A stretch of DNA of 64,000 nucleotides. Source: Combretum micranthum. Taxonomy: Eukaryota; Streptophyta; Magnoliopsida; Myrtales; Combretaceae. The notes under the pieces are model-generated. The model saw nothing but the letters and a program-made list of their open reading frames with translations, was not told the DNA's origin and did not search any database. How positions within the stretch are numbered: the first letter of the stretch is position 1; the number at the start of each line of letters is the position of its first letter. Location of the stretch: assembly GCA_024138025.1 (NCBI GenBank), contig JAMXBD010000723.1, positions 139,001 to 203,000 of the forward strand. The letters are read 5' to 3'. Below, piece by piece: positions 13,094-24,000 of the stretch. A program made the translations under genes and the position numbers.

Positions 13094-14956
13094 TTTCAAA
13101 TGTTGTTTATTAAGATAAATGAGTATTTTCCTAAAGGTTAATGATTTATTCAAAACTTAAAAAGTGAATGACAAAATGATAATGTTGTTATAATAAATGA
13201 TTTATAAACAAAGAAGAAGAGATAATTTAACAGACAATGGAGAACTGTTCGTATCCTGGCGGGGTGATTTTCACAACCATGGCGAGGTTCCTACTAAGTG
13301 TATGATCAAATAGGTTTTAATATAAGTCTATATTTTAAACAAATGTAGAATAATGAACAAAGAATGGATTTAAATACTAAAATTCGGTAAAGCACATAAT
13401 AAGAAAGTCTTTGAGTGCTTATTATTTTTTTTTCATAGGAGGATTGGATCAATCTTTAGGCATTTCAAGAGATTATTATGGATTAACCAAGATGTCAAGT
13501 AGGTAACTTTAGCTTTATCACCTTTTTTGTGCTTGTAATATACTTGCACCTATATTAAGATAAACATAACTGAATATGTGTGGGAATGGGGTATTTATAA
13601 GTTGTTTGATGATTGTATTATGTGAAAATTCATTAAAATAAAAGTGATCACATTCTACTTGTAATAATTGAGTTGTCTGTTAATTGATTGGTTGCTTTAA
13701 TAAATGGACTTAATGCTATTTGATTAATTAATTAAACAATCATGCATTGCACGACAATATAAATTGCAATAGCATTTATGAAGTGTGAACATCATCTACT
13801 GGCATTATAGTTCTGTGGTGATCCTAAGTTATGCTAGTGAACCTGTTTCTTCAATTGGATGCCATTAGGCCGTCAACCCCCTAGGAACTAAATAAGCATA
13901 AAGGATGTTGCTTGTGTGAGAAGCCTTGGGATGCTAGTACTTAGGGGTTTCCAAAGTTCTAAGATGAAATTGAGGTTATGTGTATAATATAGATATACAT
14001 ACATACATATAAGCAATAGCAAGTTCCAAAAGAAATCCTCTTTCCTTAATTCTTTATAAGGTAAAGTTGCGGCTATGTTAATTATATATATACATATATA
14101 TATAACAAATGATTTTAAAATAAATTCTCCTTCCTTAGTTCTCAGTCTCTTTTGGGTGTGATACTGGTACTGGTTTTTCAACCTCCAAGAAAGGGCATAA
14201 ATCTCCATTGGTTTGCGTTTCGATCATCCAAACTATGCATATCGTATGGTTGAGTGTCGCATTACATATGCTTGCTAATAAAGTTGTTGGCATTTGTTTG
14301 ATGTGTGATTTGTTCTTGTTATTCACTGAGTTATGGACTAGTTTATAACCCTATAGTTCTTGTGCAGGAAAGCATCAGGAATGGGCTAGGACTGTATGAA
14401 GACTTGAAGATAATAACAAGAACTTAGTATGTAATCCATTTGCTTAGTATTTAACTTAGAATTAGATTAGTTGTATAATGGTTTGAAATTTTAAAATATG
14501 TAAGCTATCTATCTTGTTTTGCTATTTGATATGGGATACCGATTATCTACAATTCTGGCGAACTGTGGAAATTTGTATTTCCTTTGTTATCAAAATGTTT
14601 CTATACAATTAAAACTTGTATAGCAAAGTTTTAAGTAGAGTTTTGCAATCCTTTAGCTTGCAAAACAGATCTCATATTACGGATGCATACATGATATGAT
14701 TATTTCAGGTTAATCATTTTAGACTTACTTTAGGATCGTGACATATGGGACCTCTATGACATTATTTGGTTCATTTTTAGGTCCACAATAGTCCTTCATG
14801 ACAAAATCCTTACTATAAAATTGGGATTTTTTTTCTTAGACTTAAGGATTACAATTTAGTACTTGCCCGCATTTTTCTATTCCAAAAATACCCTCTTATG
14901 ATTTACAAATTACATATATTTACCCTCTAATTCAAAAGTCTTTATATATTCAAATT

Positions 14957-14960
<4 letters not shown>

Positions 14961-15020
<60 letters not shown>
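14961..15020. repeat. (TC)30 microsatellite
   Basis: Sixty bases of uninterrupted TC dinucleotide, polypyrimidine on the + strand. Confidence 0.98.
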
Positions 15021-15023
<3 letters not shown>

Positions 15024-15139
15024 CTGTTTCAACTTAGAGTAGATTTTGAGGTAATTAAATTTCAACTTGATATTTGAATTGAATAGAATCACTTCATTTA
15101 GTTTTACTATGTCTAATTTTTTTTTTTCCTTAGTTATTA

Positions 15140-15320
15140 TATCAAGTAATTGATGATGATATGGAGTTTTAGTCATGCTTAACTATAGTTTTTTATGTTT
15201 GAATCAAATATAATTGCTTTATTTTTTTTTAAATATGTCTAAGTCATTTTGAATTATGTTTTCATGTAATTGATGATTATAAGGAGTTCTAGTCTTTGCT
15301 AGAGTACAGTTCTCTATAAA
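15140..15320. repeat. Diverged direct duplication, about 121-bp period
   Basis: Two imperfect copies begin near 15143 and 15264. Both contain GTAATTGATGAT, then AGGAGTTCTAGTC or ATGGAGTTTTAGTC, and a following CTATAGTT or GTACAGTT block. Confidence 0.55.
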
Positions 15321-15612
15321 TTTAGTCAGTTTCCAGTGTTGAGATTTCAATTTTAAATGTTTGATATAGTGATTGTTTATTTGTTCCCAATTTTCGGATG
15401 ATTGATGCGTTTCGAATTGGGTTTCTATGCATCGCTTTGGATAAAAAAGATTCTCCGTGGTTGATGTCATTTAGATTAGAGTTTTGAAGTAAAGGTTGTG
15501 CTACACAGTCTTCAAATGGCGGCACCGATCCATGGAGTTGTCGTGACTCGTGAGGATTCTGATTTTGGTTCCTTTCATCATCTCGTCATCATTGTCCCTA
15601 GAATTCTTTGAA

Positions 15613-15634
15613 TCTCTCTCTCTCTCTCTCTCTC
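15613..15634. repeat. (TC)11 microsatellite
   Basis: A short uninterrupted TC tract 590 bp downstream of the longer (TC)30 tract. Confidence 0.95.
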
Positions 15635-16716
15635 ATTTTGTTTTCACATATTTATCTACAATCTGTTTAAATTATTGTGTTGCATCATGGTTTTTTTTTT
15701 AATGATTATGATGTTGTCCTAATTTGATGATTTCACATTAACATTATTTCTTAAATTGGGAGAAAAAGAATTCGCTACCATATTTTGTTTTCTCAATCAA
15801 ATTTGAGTTTTCACCATTGGATTAATTTTATTGTTCACTTTAATGTTCTTTATATCGACTGCAGCTTTGAATATGAATTAACACAACATGATTAATTTTA
15901 TTTTGTTTTAGGTCTAGCATTAATTTGATACAAAATAGATCTCAAGTAAGATGAGTTTACCCAGATTGTCATCTTTTTAGAATGCAACAAAAAAAAAAAA
16001 AAAAAAAAAAGAGTGCATTTTGGATTCTACTGTATTTTCTCTTATTTTAAGGATCATAGATATTGTATGCATAATGTGAATTGCCATGAAGTATACCCTT
16101 TTTGCTCTAAGCTATCTAGGATTTTATATCCGATGAGATGTTACATGAGATATTTGAGAATTTTTGTGAATATATTAAGGACATCACCAACTGTTGGGGC
16201 GTCCCTTTGAATTATTAGAAGGTAACTTCTCTTTTAAAATATCCACAATCATTGCAATAAAGAATCTCTCATATAGATCTAGTTAATGAGTGTCCTTGAA
16301 TTCTAATATCAAGTTTGGAAAAAGACACCTCTATCATTACAGGACTAATTACACACTTTATGAAAGGTAAAAAAAAAAAAAAAAATTTGCCCCCAATGGA
16401 ATATTTAATTTGTTTTTATGTTAACAAGTGATTGAAAATATCTATTAACACTTTGCTCTTTACAATTTTAGTTCAATTTGATTATGTCAAAGAATTGTGT
16501 AGACGCCCACTTTTAACTCCTATAATTCACTAGTTATAAGTAAAAAGATATTAAGAAAATGAAAATATTTTAAAAGAAAAAAGATGAAAAAAGTTGTAAA
16601 CAATATTAAAAATAGGTGTTTTTGGAATCTTTGGTGGTCATTTAACACAACTTGGAGCAAAGAAAGTAAAGTTTTTTTTTTTCTTGTTTTACTCGTACCA
16701 TATTTATTTGGTAATG

Positions 16717-16823
16717 TTTTTTTTTTTTTTTTTTGCCTATTACAACAAGAGAGAGGGAATCGAACCTAGTATCTCTCACTTGAAAGAGCAGGAGAGATTC
16801 CACTAGACTACAGAATTATGGGC
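16717..16823 (-). mobile_element. Short tRNA-derived SINE with 12-bp target duplication
   Basis: Read on the minus strand it starts GCCCATAATTCTG, carries a Pol III A-box-like TAGTCTAGTGG (16800-16810), then a B box GGTTCGATTCC (16755-16766) 34 bases further on, and ends TTGTAATAGGC plus an 18-base A tail. Flanks form an imperfect duplication: TATTTGGTAATG at 16705-16716 and TATTTGGCAAAG at 16824-16835 (10 of 12 match). The tRNA-like head with A/B spacing typical of tRNAs, the oligo-A tail and the duplication together define a retroposed SINE. It is not a functional tRNA because the acceptor stem cannot be closed. Confidence 0.8.
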
Positions 16824-16835
16824 TATTTGGCAAAG

Positions 16836-18119
16836 TATAATTGGATTATTTGGGTAATCAAGTGATGCATTCTGTGATAGAATCGATAAAAATGAAAAGT
16901 AAGAAATATATTTGATATTGTAATCTGAAAAAAAAAATCAATTAAATCAATGGTAATCAAATCATTCAAGGTAATTATATATAAAATTACCCATTATTAG
17001 ATATTGAATTTTTATGGCAAATCTTTACATTCCCAAATTAGATTGTGATATGTAAATAAAGGTTCTATGAGTTCATTCAAATGAAATACGTAGACATCGC
17101 ATTGAGAACTCATACCACTTTCTGCATGTTGCTTGCCATAAGTACATTGATTAGCCACTGTAGAAATTATGAGACTTCAATTTCCAAGAAGCACATCAAT
17201 CAACCACCACAGGTAAGTCTCCTTCTTTCTCCTCTTTCTTTATTGTAAAATTAAAAAAAAAAAAAAAGGTAAAGTCTTCTCCTTTCATTCTCCAAAACAT
17301 TTTGACACTTAGAAAAATCTTTTTTTTATATAAAAATTTTGAAATTTCTAAATCAAGGATTTTTTTAAAAATAAAAGACATACAAAACTCCTTTTAAAAT
17401 TTAATGAACTTAAGTAAAAAGAGTTTTAAAAATTAAGAAGAACCAATGAATTAAAGTTTTTCAAAATGAACTATGATAATCTAGTTTCAACTTGTAGATA
17501 AGTAGTCACCTACAAACCGAACTAGAATCAAGCAAAAAAAAAAAAATTCTTCTTTTCTTTTTCCTTGAAGTGTTTAAAGGAAACTTTCCTTTTAAAAAAT
17601 GGGAAAATATATAAAAAATGAAATAAAGATGTTGTAAATAGTAATAAAGTTAGGAAAAATAACATTTAATTCATAAAATTAATATGGTAACCATATAGGC
17701 TTTAATAAGTTAGTCCTCAAACTCAAGATAGCTGATTTTTTAGTCCTTTCAAAAGATTTTTGGCAACTCTAAACTATGTAAGAACTAGTTTTCTTTAATT
17801 TCTAGTCAAGAGTTTATATTAAATAATTTATGGATTTAATATGAATCAAATTAAAGATTACTAAATAGAAAATTGAAATTCAAGTTCAGCAAATCAATGA
17901 TTCGATTGCGTCCCTAGTTTGCCAAAGTAAGCTAGCCATATAAATTTCAGGAATTAAATATTATTTTCTGCAAAAAATTCTTTTAGCACTAATCTATTCT
18001 TACAAATATACATTCTTTGTTGTAAAATATTTATTATTTCTATATTGTAAATAGCTAGTTACTCGTAAATAAATGGACTGCTCTATTAATTAAGTGTTAT
18101 AGCACAATAAACAAGGCTA
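16836..18119. other. No gene seen
   Basis: AT-rich DNA with several A or T runs. I see no conserved frame, RNA gene or element boundary. Confidence 0.5.
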
Positions 18120-19647
18120 ATGGCTAATGGATATTGACAAGTGGTTTTTACTCTATTCAAGTCAAGGGAATTTATGATGCTGTGACATTGTCTTTCTTAG
18201 CTAGCTTTAAGATAGGGCATCAGGTTCCCTATTTAGAGGACATACTTAGTTTCTATGCCTTCAGATAGCACAAAAGTGTGTCAATAAGACAATTTATTGT
18301 AGCATTGGATCTGTATGATGAGGAAGAGGTGTATGGAGAAGAGTTCAAGGACTTACCGGTCAATATTCCTGATGAGGGCAAAGATTTTGTTTGGGAGATT
18401 ATAGATGATACATTCTTACCCTCCAATACTAAGGGAATGACATTTTAATTACTGAGTGTGAGGATCTTATACTATACGTTGATGAGGAGTATCTTTTCAA
18501 AGCTAGAGGGTGATAGTACAATGGTTTAGGCTGAGTTATCATTGTTATATACCATGGTCGAGAATTTTAAAATGAATGTTGGTTTATTGACTATTTGGGG
18601 AATTAAGCATCAAGTTAGGATGCAAGGAGGAAGGAATTTTTGTGAGAGGACTAATTACAAGAGCTTTAAGAAACTTGGGTTTCTAGCCAAGGCAAAGGCT
18701 AAGTGATAAAGTTTGCTCATTCAAAAAGTTAAATGACTTAGCTTTCAAAGGATGGGGATACCAAAAAGTTCAAGACCATACTATTGATACTAAAGCTCCA
18801 AGGGTAGAATAAAAAGAATAAGAAACCCTAGCATAATATTCAGCTGCTAATTTCAATAAGCTGGAGAAAGAAGTGAAGGAGTTAAAGCAAGAGTTGAAGA
18901 ACTTCGAGGAGAAATATCATAGAGATGCATATAAGCTGAAGGAAGAATTGAAATAGACCAAATCCTTGGTCAAAGTTAGTTTAATGGCTCTTGACAAACA
19001 CTTCGGATTCAAGCTTCCTGACTACCACAAGGCTAAGCTTAAGATTCCTGCTTAACAAACTCAAAGAGAGAGCAATAGTTTTACTTCAGATTCAGCCAGG
19101 TCTTCTTCCACCTTAGACGATAATGATGATGACAATGATGTCCTTCCTTTATCTTCCCAAACACAAACATAAGAATTCCCATAACCACAGACACGACCAA
19201 CTTTTCCCCCAAACACTTATGACCCAAATACTTCTCCAATGCATACTACCCTACACACACAACCCCTAATAATTCTACCACTAACTCATCACAACAACAA
19301 ACACAATAACAACAACAAACCACAAACTGAGCAAGTACAAGAAAAGGAAAGACTTGTTTCCCTATTCCAAACACTACCAAGGACTTTCACCAATAGGAAA
19401 ACACTTGATAAGAAGCTCCTAATTAGAGATGAGAAGTCTGATGAAGAACCAACTTCAATGAATCTTGATGTAGTGGTAGATAGTGTTGTTACATCAACCA
19501 ACATTTCACCTGAACAAATATAAGATAAGAAGCCCAAGTTGCCGATAAACCCATTAATTTTGGAATGAATTTTGTTAAGCAAACTATAGAAGTTGTTGAA
19601 CCAGTTGTTAAAGCTGTTGGTGTTAGTATTGCTGGTGATACTAAGAT
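18120..19647 (+). pseudogene. Decayed gag-only retroelement ORF (copy A), part 1
   Basis: Fragments of one long frame are visible with scattered stops. Near 18555-18700 a segment reading NFKMNVGLLTIWGIKHQV and onward to LGFLAKAKAK parallels 56175-56290 of copy B (INVGLLVA...IKYRASLQ...LEFWLEKG). Next comes a coiled coil (18850-18960) with KLEKEVKELKQELKNFEEKY, then a Ser/Asp-rich and a Pro/Thr/Gln-rich linker (19060-19320), then a basic-acidic segment with KKLLIRDEKSDEEP (19409-19450). The family looks like the 'putative plant transposon protein' group found in gag-only LTR elements. Most in-frame stops are TAA or TAG where Gln would fit. A frameshift lies between 19523 and 19565. The frame is then cut by the solo LTR at AAGAT (19643-19647). 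Confidence 0.6.
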
Positions 19648-20313
19648 TACCACACCCGAAGGGTACCCCAAACGTGGCAATCTGCCACATATAATATCAA
19701 GACTTAAGAATGACTACCTTAGTCATGCGAAAGTCTCGGTATTACATGTAAGGTGTCTAACACAGTAATAGGAGACGCTTTTGGAAAGTGTGGTCTAAGC
19801 AAGTAATACTTAACATACAAGAATCTAGAAATAAAAATATATCATAATAACAACAATTAAAAGTCTATTACATGATTCTTAGGGGCATATCCCTGCTAAA
19901 ACTCCAAGGATCGAAATACTTAATAGTCTTTATAATAACTTAAATACTACATCGAAAGATTTTAAAAGAATTCTAGTATAATCCTTCAAGTAGATTTCCT
20001 TCAAAAGCTCTCAAAAGAAAACTTACGCGAATATGAGGAGACCTTGGGTACAAGAACAGTTGTTCTTGTGAATACAAATATCTATAAGGGCGTAAGCTTT
20101 ACGGGCTTAGTGAGTGTAATCCCAGTAATCATACTTAAAACAAAATAACAACCAAGTTTATTAGTCAAACAAATGTAATGCAACAAGTACGTGAGCATAC
20201 AACACATATGATTTTCCAGGAATCATATGTTGAATGAATTACGCCATTCATTCGAGGTTAGGTATTCCGGCCCGTTACAACCATCATTTCTTTATAAATC
20301 ATTTTTATAGATC

Positions 20314-20417
20314 TTACCGACTCCTATTCGCCAATAAAAATATGTAGTTATTACCGACTCCTACTAGCCATCAATTTGTAGATCTTACCGACTCCTACTC
20401 GCCATACATAGATACTA
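20314..20417. repeat. Three short tandem units inside the LTR
   Basis: TTACCGACTCCTATTCGCCA and two close variants start at 20314, 20351 and 20395. They are absent from the sister LTR. Confidence 0.8.
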
Positions 20418-22021
20418 CCAGTTATGTCAACCACTACTATCATACTCATGTCCTACCACTTGTATAATAGTAAATGCAATGTGACTCTACAAATGAAGTG
20501 TATGTCTCGATGTTATTTTAAGTCTAGCCATTTGCATTATAATTTCTTTCGAGTGATCAATCAATTTCAAACACTTTCCACACGCTAATATAACATACAA
20601 TTCATTATAAACAATTCATGACTCAATATACTTAATATTCTTTCAACAAGTTATAAACACATGTATCTTCAATTTTATATTTCCTTAAGTATAATGTAAC
20701 TAAATTACAAGCACAAACATAAGCATGAAAAATAAGGGAAGTAGACTTACTCAGCTATGACGATACTCCCTTAGACGAAGTAGTCCTCGGAGTAGTATAC
20801 GTCCTCCTTCTCGGTTCCTAATAAAAGGAAATACCCAAAATGAGTATTCCATGGAATTTCTAGTCAAAAATTCTAACTCTATTTTCCAGTTGTGGTAAAA
20901 TTCATATAGATGGAAATTCCAATTTAAAATGGCCATAACTTGCTCATTTTAACTCGAAATTTCGCATATAATATATCATTTTCTACCTATTCAAAAAGAT
21001 AAATCTGTTTCTAAGGTTTTTTTTTATTATAAAAAGTTGTTTGTGTCCTAAAATCATAGGGTACAAATTTACCACAAAAATTTTAGTTTTCAAAACTTAA
21101 ATTTGCAAACTTTTCTTTATCTAAAAATACTTGTACCAAAATTTAGATATTATTATAGTTGGAAAAACCTTTAGAATATATATATTGACTCATATCATAT
21201 GCATGAATTTAATGAAATTATCTCAACCATGATTTTTGCAAAAGCAATGTTTTCTCGAAATTAGAAAAGTAAAACTTTGAAAATTTCCCACTTAGCTTGT
21301 TGGAAAATTTCTTGAATTATTTTAAGTGAGTATTTTCTTCTTTTAATTCCATTCCTTAGCCTTTCAAGTCTCTTTAGAAATGATTTTTTTCTTTCTAAGT
21401 TTCTTATAACTTAATTTCTAGGGGTTGAGAGGATAGTTTTTAAATACTAATTGAGAGTAGTTAAAATTCGTCAAACTTTACATTTTCTTAACTTTTCCTA
21501 AGGTTTATTAAAAATGATTTCCTAAATTGTTTACTAATTTTATTTCTTAAGAACATTTTATTTTTATAAAAGAAACATTCTTGGTGATTTGTTAAACTAG
21601 TCTATTTCTTTCTATTCTAGAGTATTGGTAAAACTTTCTTAATGAAGTTTAGTAAAACTTTTGTCAACCAAGAATTTTATATTTTAAAGAAAAATTTTCA
21701 CTTTGTGGTTTTGTAAAGTGTATGTATCTACTTTATGTATTATCTATAAATTTCTATGTTCTTTGGTTACTAAAAACTTATGATGAACTCTTCTAGATTT
21801 TTGGAAAAGATTTACAAAGATAAATTCCTAAGTCTTTATGGGAAAAATCATTTCTTACATGACAAAATTTATTTTGGAAAAGAACTCTCAATTTCTCTTT
21901 TTATTTAAGAAAATCTTGTGAGACAACATCAATATTTTCATGCATGGACATGAATATGTAATATGAGAATATGAAAACACAAGAAAGGCATAATAAGCAA
22001 GTTAATAGGCAAGTTAATATA

Positions 22022-22099
22022 TCAAGTATTAGGAACCTTAGCTTCATCAAGGTAATCCGGTCAAGTATTGAGAGCCTTAGCTTCATCAAGGCAACCAGG
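22022..22099. repeat. 39-bp tandem duplication inside the LTR
   Basis: Two adjacent 39-bp units share TCAAGTATT and CCTTAGCTTCATCAAGG. The sister LTR has one unit, near 6792, so this is a copy-specific gain. Confidence 0.85.
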
Positions 22100-22126
22100 G
22101 ACTAAGAATAGACTAAGCCCAAAAAG

Positions 22127-22160
22127 AAAAAAAGAAAAGAAAAGAAAAGAAAAGAAAAAG
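22127..22160. repeat. (AAAAG)n microsatellite
   Basis: Repeated AAAAG units with a few A-length variants, inside the family 2 LTR. Confidence 0.9.
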
Positions 22161-22681
22161 CCATAATAATAGCAAGTTAGCGATAGTTAGTGAGCATTAG
22201 GCTCTAAAAATATAGATGTACATATACTTAATAATATATATATATATAGTTAATTAGATTACAGCACAATAACAACAATAATATCATTAAAGAAATCAAC
22301 ATATATATAGGCATAATAACAACATAGTAAAATCGGAATTTTATGTACAAGAACAAAACATGAACATGTTGTTGCTTTTACTACTCATATGAGTTTCAAA
22401 ACAACACCATGGTCATGCTAGTTACATGACATGAGTAAATAAAATAAGATTAAGAGTTTTACCTAAAGTGTTTATAATGTAGGAAGAAGGTAGTAAATGA
22501 TTGGGGTATTATGTGGGTAGTAAAAATAGTAGATGGTTTCTATGTAGAGGTTGATTTTGTGAGTGATTGGTGAAAGAGAGTTTTGGTAGAGTGAAATTTT
22601 TTTGTGGAGAGTGTTTGTGGAATGAATTTAAGAGAGTTTTGTTATGTGTAAAGATGATGTGAAAGAAGTGAAGGGAAATGA

Positions 22682-22691
22682 GGTATTTATA
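22682..22691 (-). promoter_or_regulatory. TATA box of the family 2 LTR
   Basis: The minus strand reads TATAAATACC at the place matching 7371-7379 in the sister LTR. Confidence 0.55.
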
Positions 22692-23363
22692 AAAATTTTG
22701 GAGTGAAAATTAGATGTAATAAAATAAATTGAAAAAGAAAAATAATTGTTGGAGGAGAGAGGGGGATGCACCGGCCTTAGAGAGAGAAGAGGGAGAGTGA
22801 ATTATTTTTGTTGTTTTGTAATAAAAAGTAATAAAGATGTGAAGTATGGTTGATGTGAAGGTGTATTGGAAAGAATAGGTTGTAAGGTAAAGTGGAGATA
22901 GATGAATAGTAATGAATAGTAGTATAGGACAATGAATACTAAACAAAACTAATAATATACCGGTATGAAAGAAAATATGCGTATAAATGCAATATATGTT
23001 ATTTTTAGTTACCGAAAAATTACGAAACTAATATTTTTGAAATCCTTGTATTATTTTGGTCCTAACGGTGTTATTGGAATATTTTTATTATTTCGAGCCC
23101 CGGGACACGCTTTTCGAGAGCTGATCCTATTTGGGTTCGAAGGATACTCAAAATTCGCGAATATGATATTTTTACGTTTCTTTATATTATTATGAACTAT
23201 TATCACTAATCATTTCAACTTCGTTTTCTAGGACTAAAGAATACGGGATTGTCGGATTTAAATTCTAGAGTTTGTGTTAGTCTTTTGTTGACCTTTACGG
23301 TTTCCGGTTGACTTTTAATTTTAAGATTTCGCTTAAAATTAATCGAAATTTCAAAAAATTACA

Positions 23364-24000
23364 AAGATGATGAGTATTGAGAATATCAATGGTGAGAATG
23401 TTGAGGTAGCAACTTAAGAAGACAATGTCACAGTCCCTTGTGGTATTAATCTTAATATTGAAACAATAAAGGAGGAACAAGTAGAGAACACAACAACAAC
23501 AGATGTAAATATAAATAAAGCTAGCGGCAATAATGATGATGATTACTATGAACTGGAATTTGCCATTGCCACTAACATTGATAAAGCCATTGATGAAGAG
23601 ATTGAATTTACGATTGCAACTAATGTTGCAAGAATTGTAATAAAAGGGGCTAAAGTGCATATTAAGCGTGATGTCCAATCCCTTGCTGAAAATAAGCCAA
23701 TTGAGCATTTGATCCCTGCTTCTGATAAAGTTCCTAGTAGAAACGTTATAAGTCTCGCTTTTGATTCAGATGAACGCATGTTCAAAACCATCAGTGCTAA
23801 GGTTGAAGAAATAGTTAGAACTAAACACTATACAGAATGGAGTATTGTTCCTTATGCTAAAGAACCATTAGCTCAAGATCAAGAACAAAACAACGGTGAT
23901 GAATTTGAGCAAGCAATGGAGGAAGCTATTCAAGAGCTCTCAGTTGAGAAACAAAGCTCTCATTAGCAAAAGGACCAAAGAGAGTGAAGAAAGAGAAAAA
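23364..24000 (+). pseudogene. Decayed gag-only retroelement ORF (copy A), part 2
   Basis: This continues the frame interrupted at 19647. After a single TAA near 23416 (preceded by VEVAT, followed by EDNVTVPCG) the frame stays open for about 180 codons to 23966. It is acidic and Asn/Glu/Asp-rich, with ELEFAIATNIDKAIDEEIEF, an IKRDVQ segment and EWSIVPYAKEP, and it ends in a Gln/Glu-rich helix. I recognise no enzymatic domain. The style and order match the acidic C-terminal half of copy B (57513-57965). The frame is then cut by a copia-like solo LTR. Confidence 0.55.

Larger units (their letters stand above)
2866..14743 (+). mobile_element. Long LTR-type element (family 1, copy E), split by two later insertions
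   Basis: The element survives in three pieces: about 2866-4583, 8077-8574 and 13094-14743 (about 3.9 kb in all). In order it shows the same blocks as the element at 47702-51261. These are an AT-rich start, a CT-rich block near 3760-3860 with GAAG-rich DNA after it, a variable repeat cassette near 4380-4583, and an AT-rich block. Near 13222 comes the conserved core containing ACAGACAATGG, followed by a splice-acceptor-like TTGTGCAGG near 14361. It ends in GATCGTGACA at 14743, equivalent to the ACA end of its relatives. No coding capacity remains. The 5' boundary is approximate and I found no target duplication. A gypsy solo LTR is the best reading. Confidence 0.55.
14744..16716. other. No gene seen; repeats only
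   Basis: Non-coding AT-rich DNA containing a (TC)30 tract, a shorter TC tract, a diverged 121-bp duplication and a 22-base A run at 15989-16010. Open frames here are short and featureless. Confidence 0.5.
19648..23363 (-). mobile_element. Solo LTR, 3.7 kb (family 2), with 5-bp target duplication
   Basis: It starts TACCACACCCG, a mutated form of the TGTCACGCCCC end of the copy at 4584, and ends AAATTACA. Perfect AAGAT duplications flank it (19643-19647 and 23364-23368). It is colinear with 4584-8071: shared blocks include GGGTACCCCAAACGTG near the start, CTTAAGAATGACTACC, AATGGCCATAACTTGCTC, CTTAGCTTCATCAAGG and the minus-strand TATAAATACC. It has no internal coding region or partner LTR. Relative to its sister it gained a triple 40-bp repeat (20314-20417), a 39-bp tandem duplication (22022-22099) and an AAAAG microsatellite. 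It splits a transposon reading frame, which resumes at 23364. Confidence 0.85.

Noticed and set aside
16740..16823. A functional tRNA gene on the minus strand
   Set aside because: A and B boxes are present but the acceptor and anticodon stems do not pair, and the oligo-A tail plus target duplication show a SINE.
19289..19690. 133-aa minus-strand frame
   Set aside because: It is the antisense of the Pro/Thr/Asn-rich linker of the gag-only ORF and crosses the solo LTR boundary. Its Ser/Leu richness is the complement of that bias.
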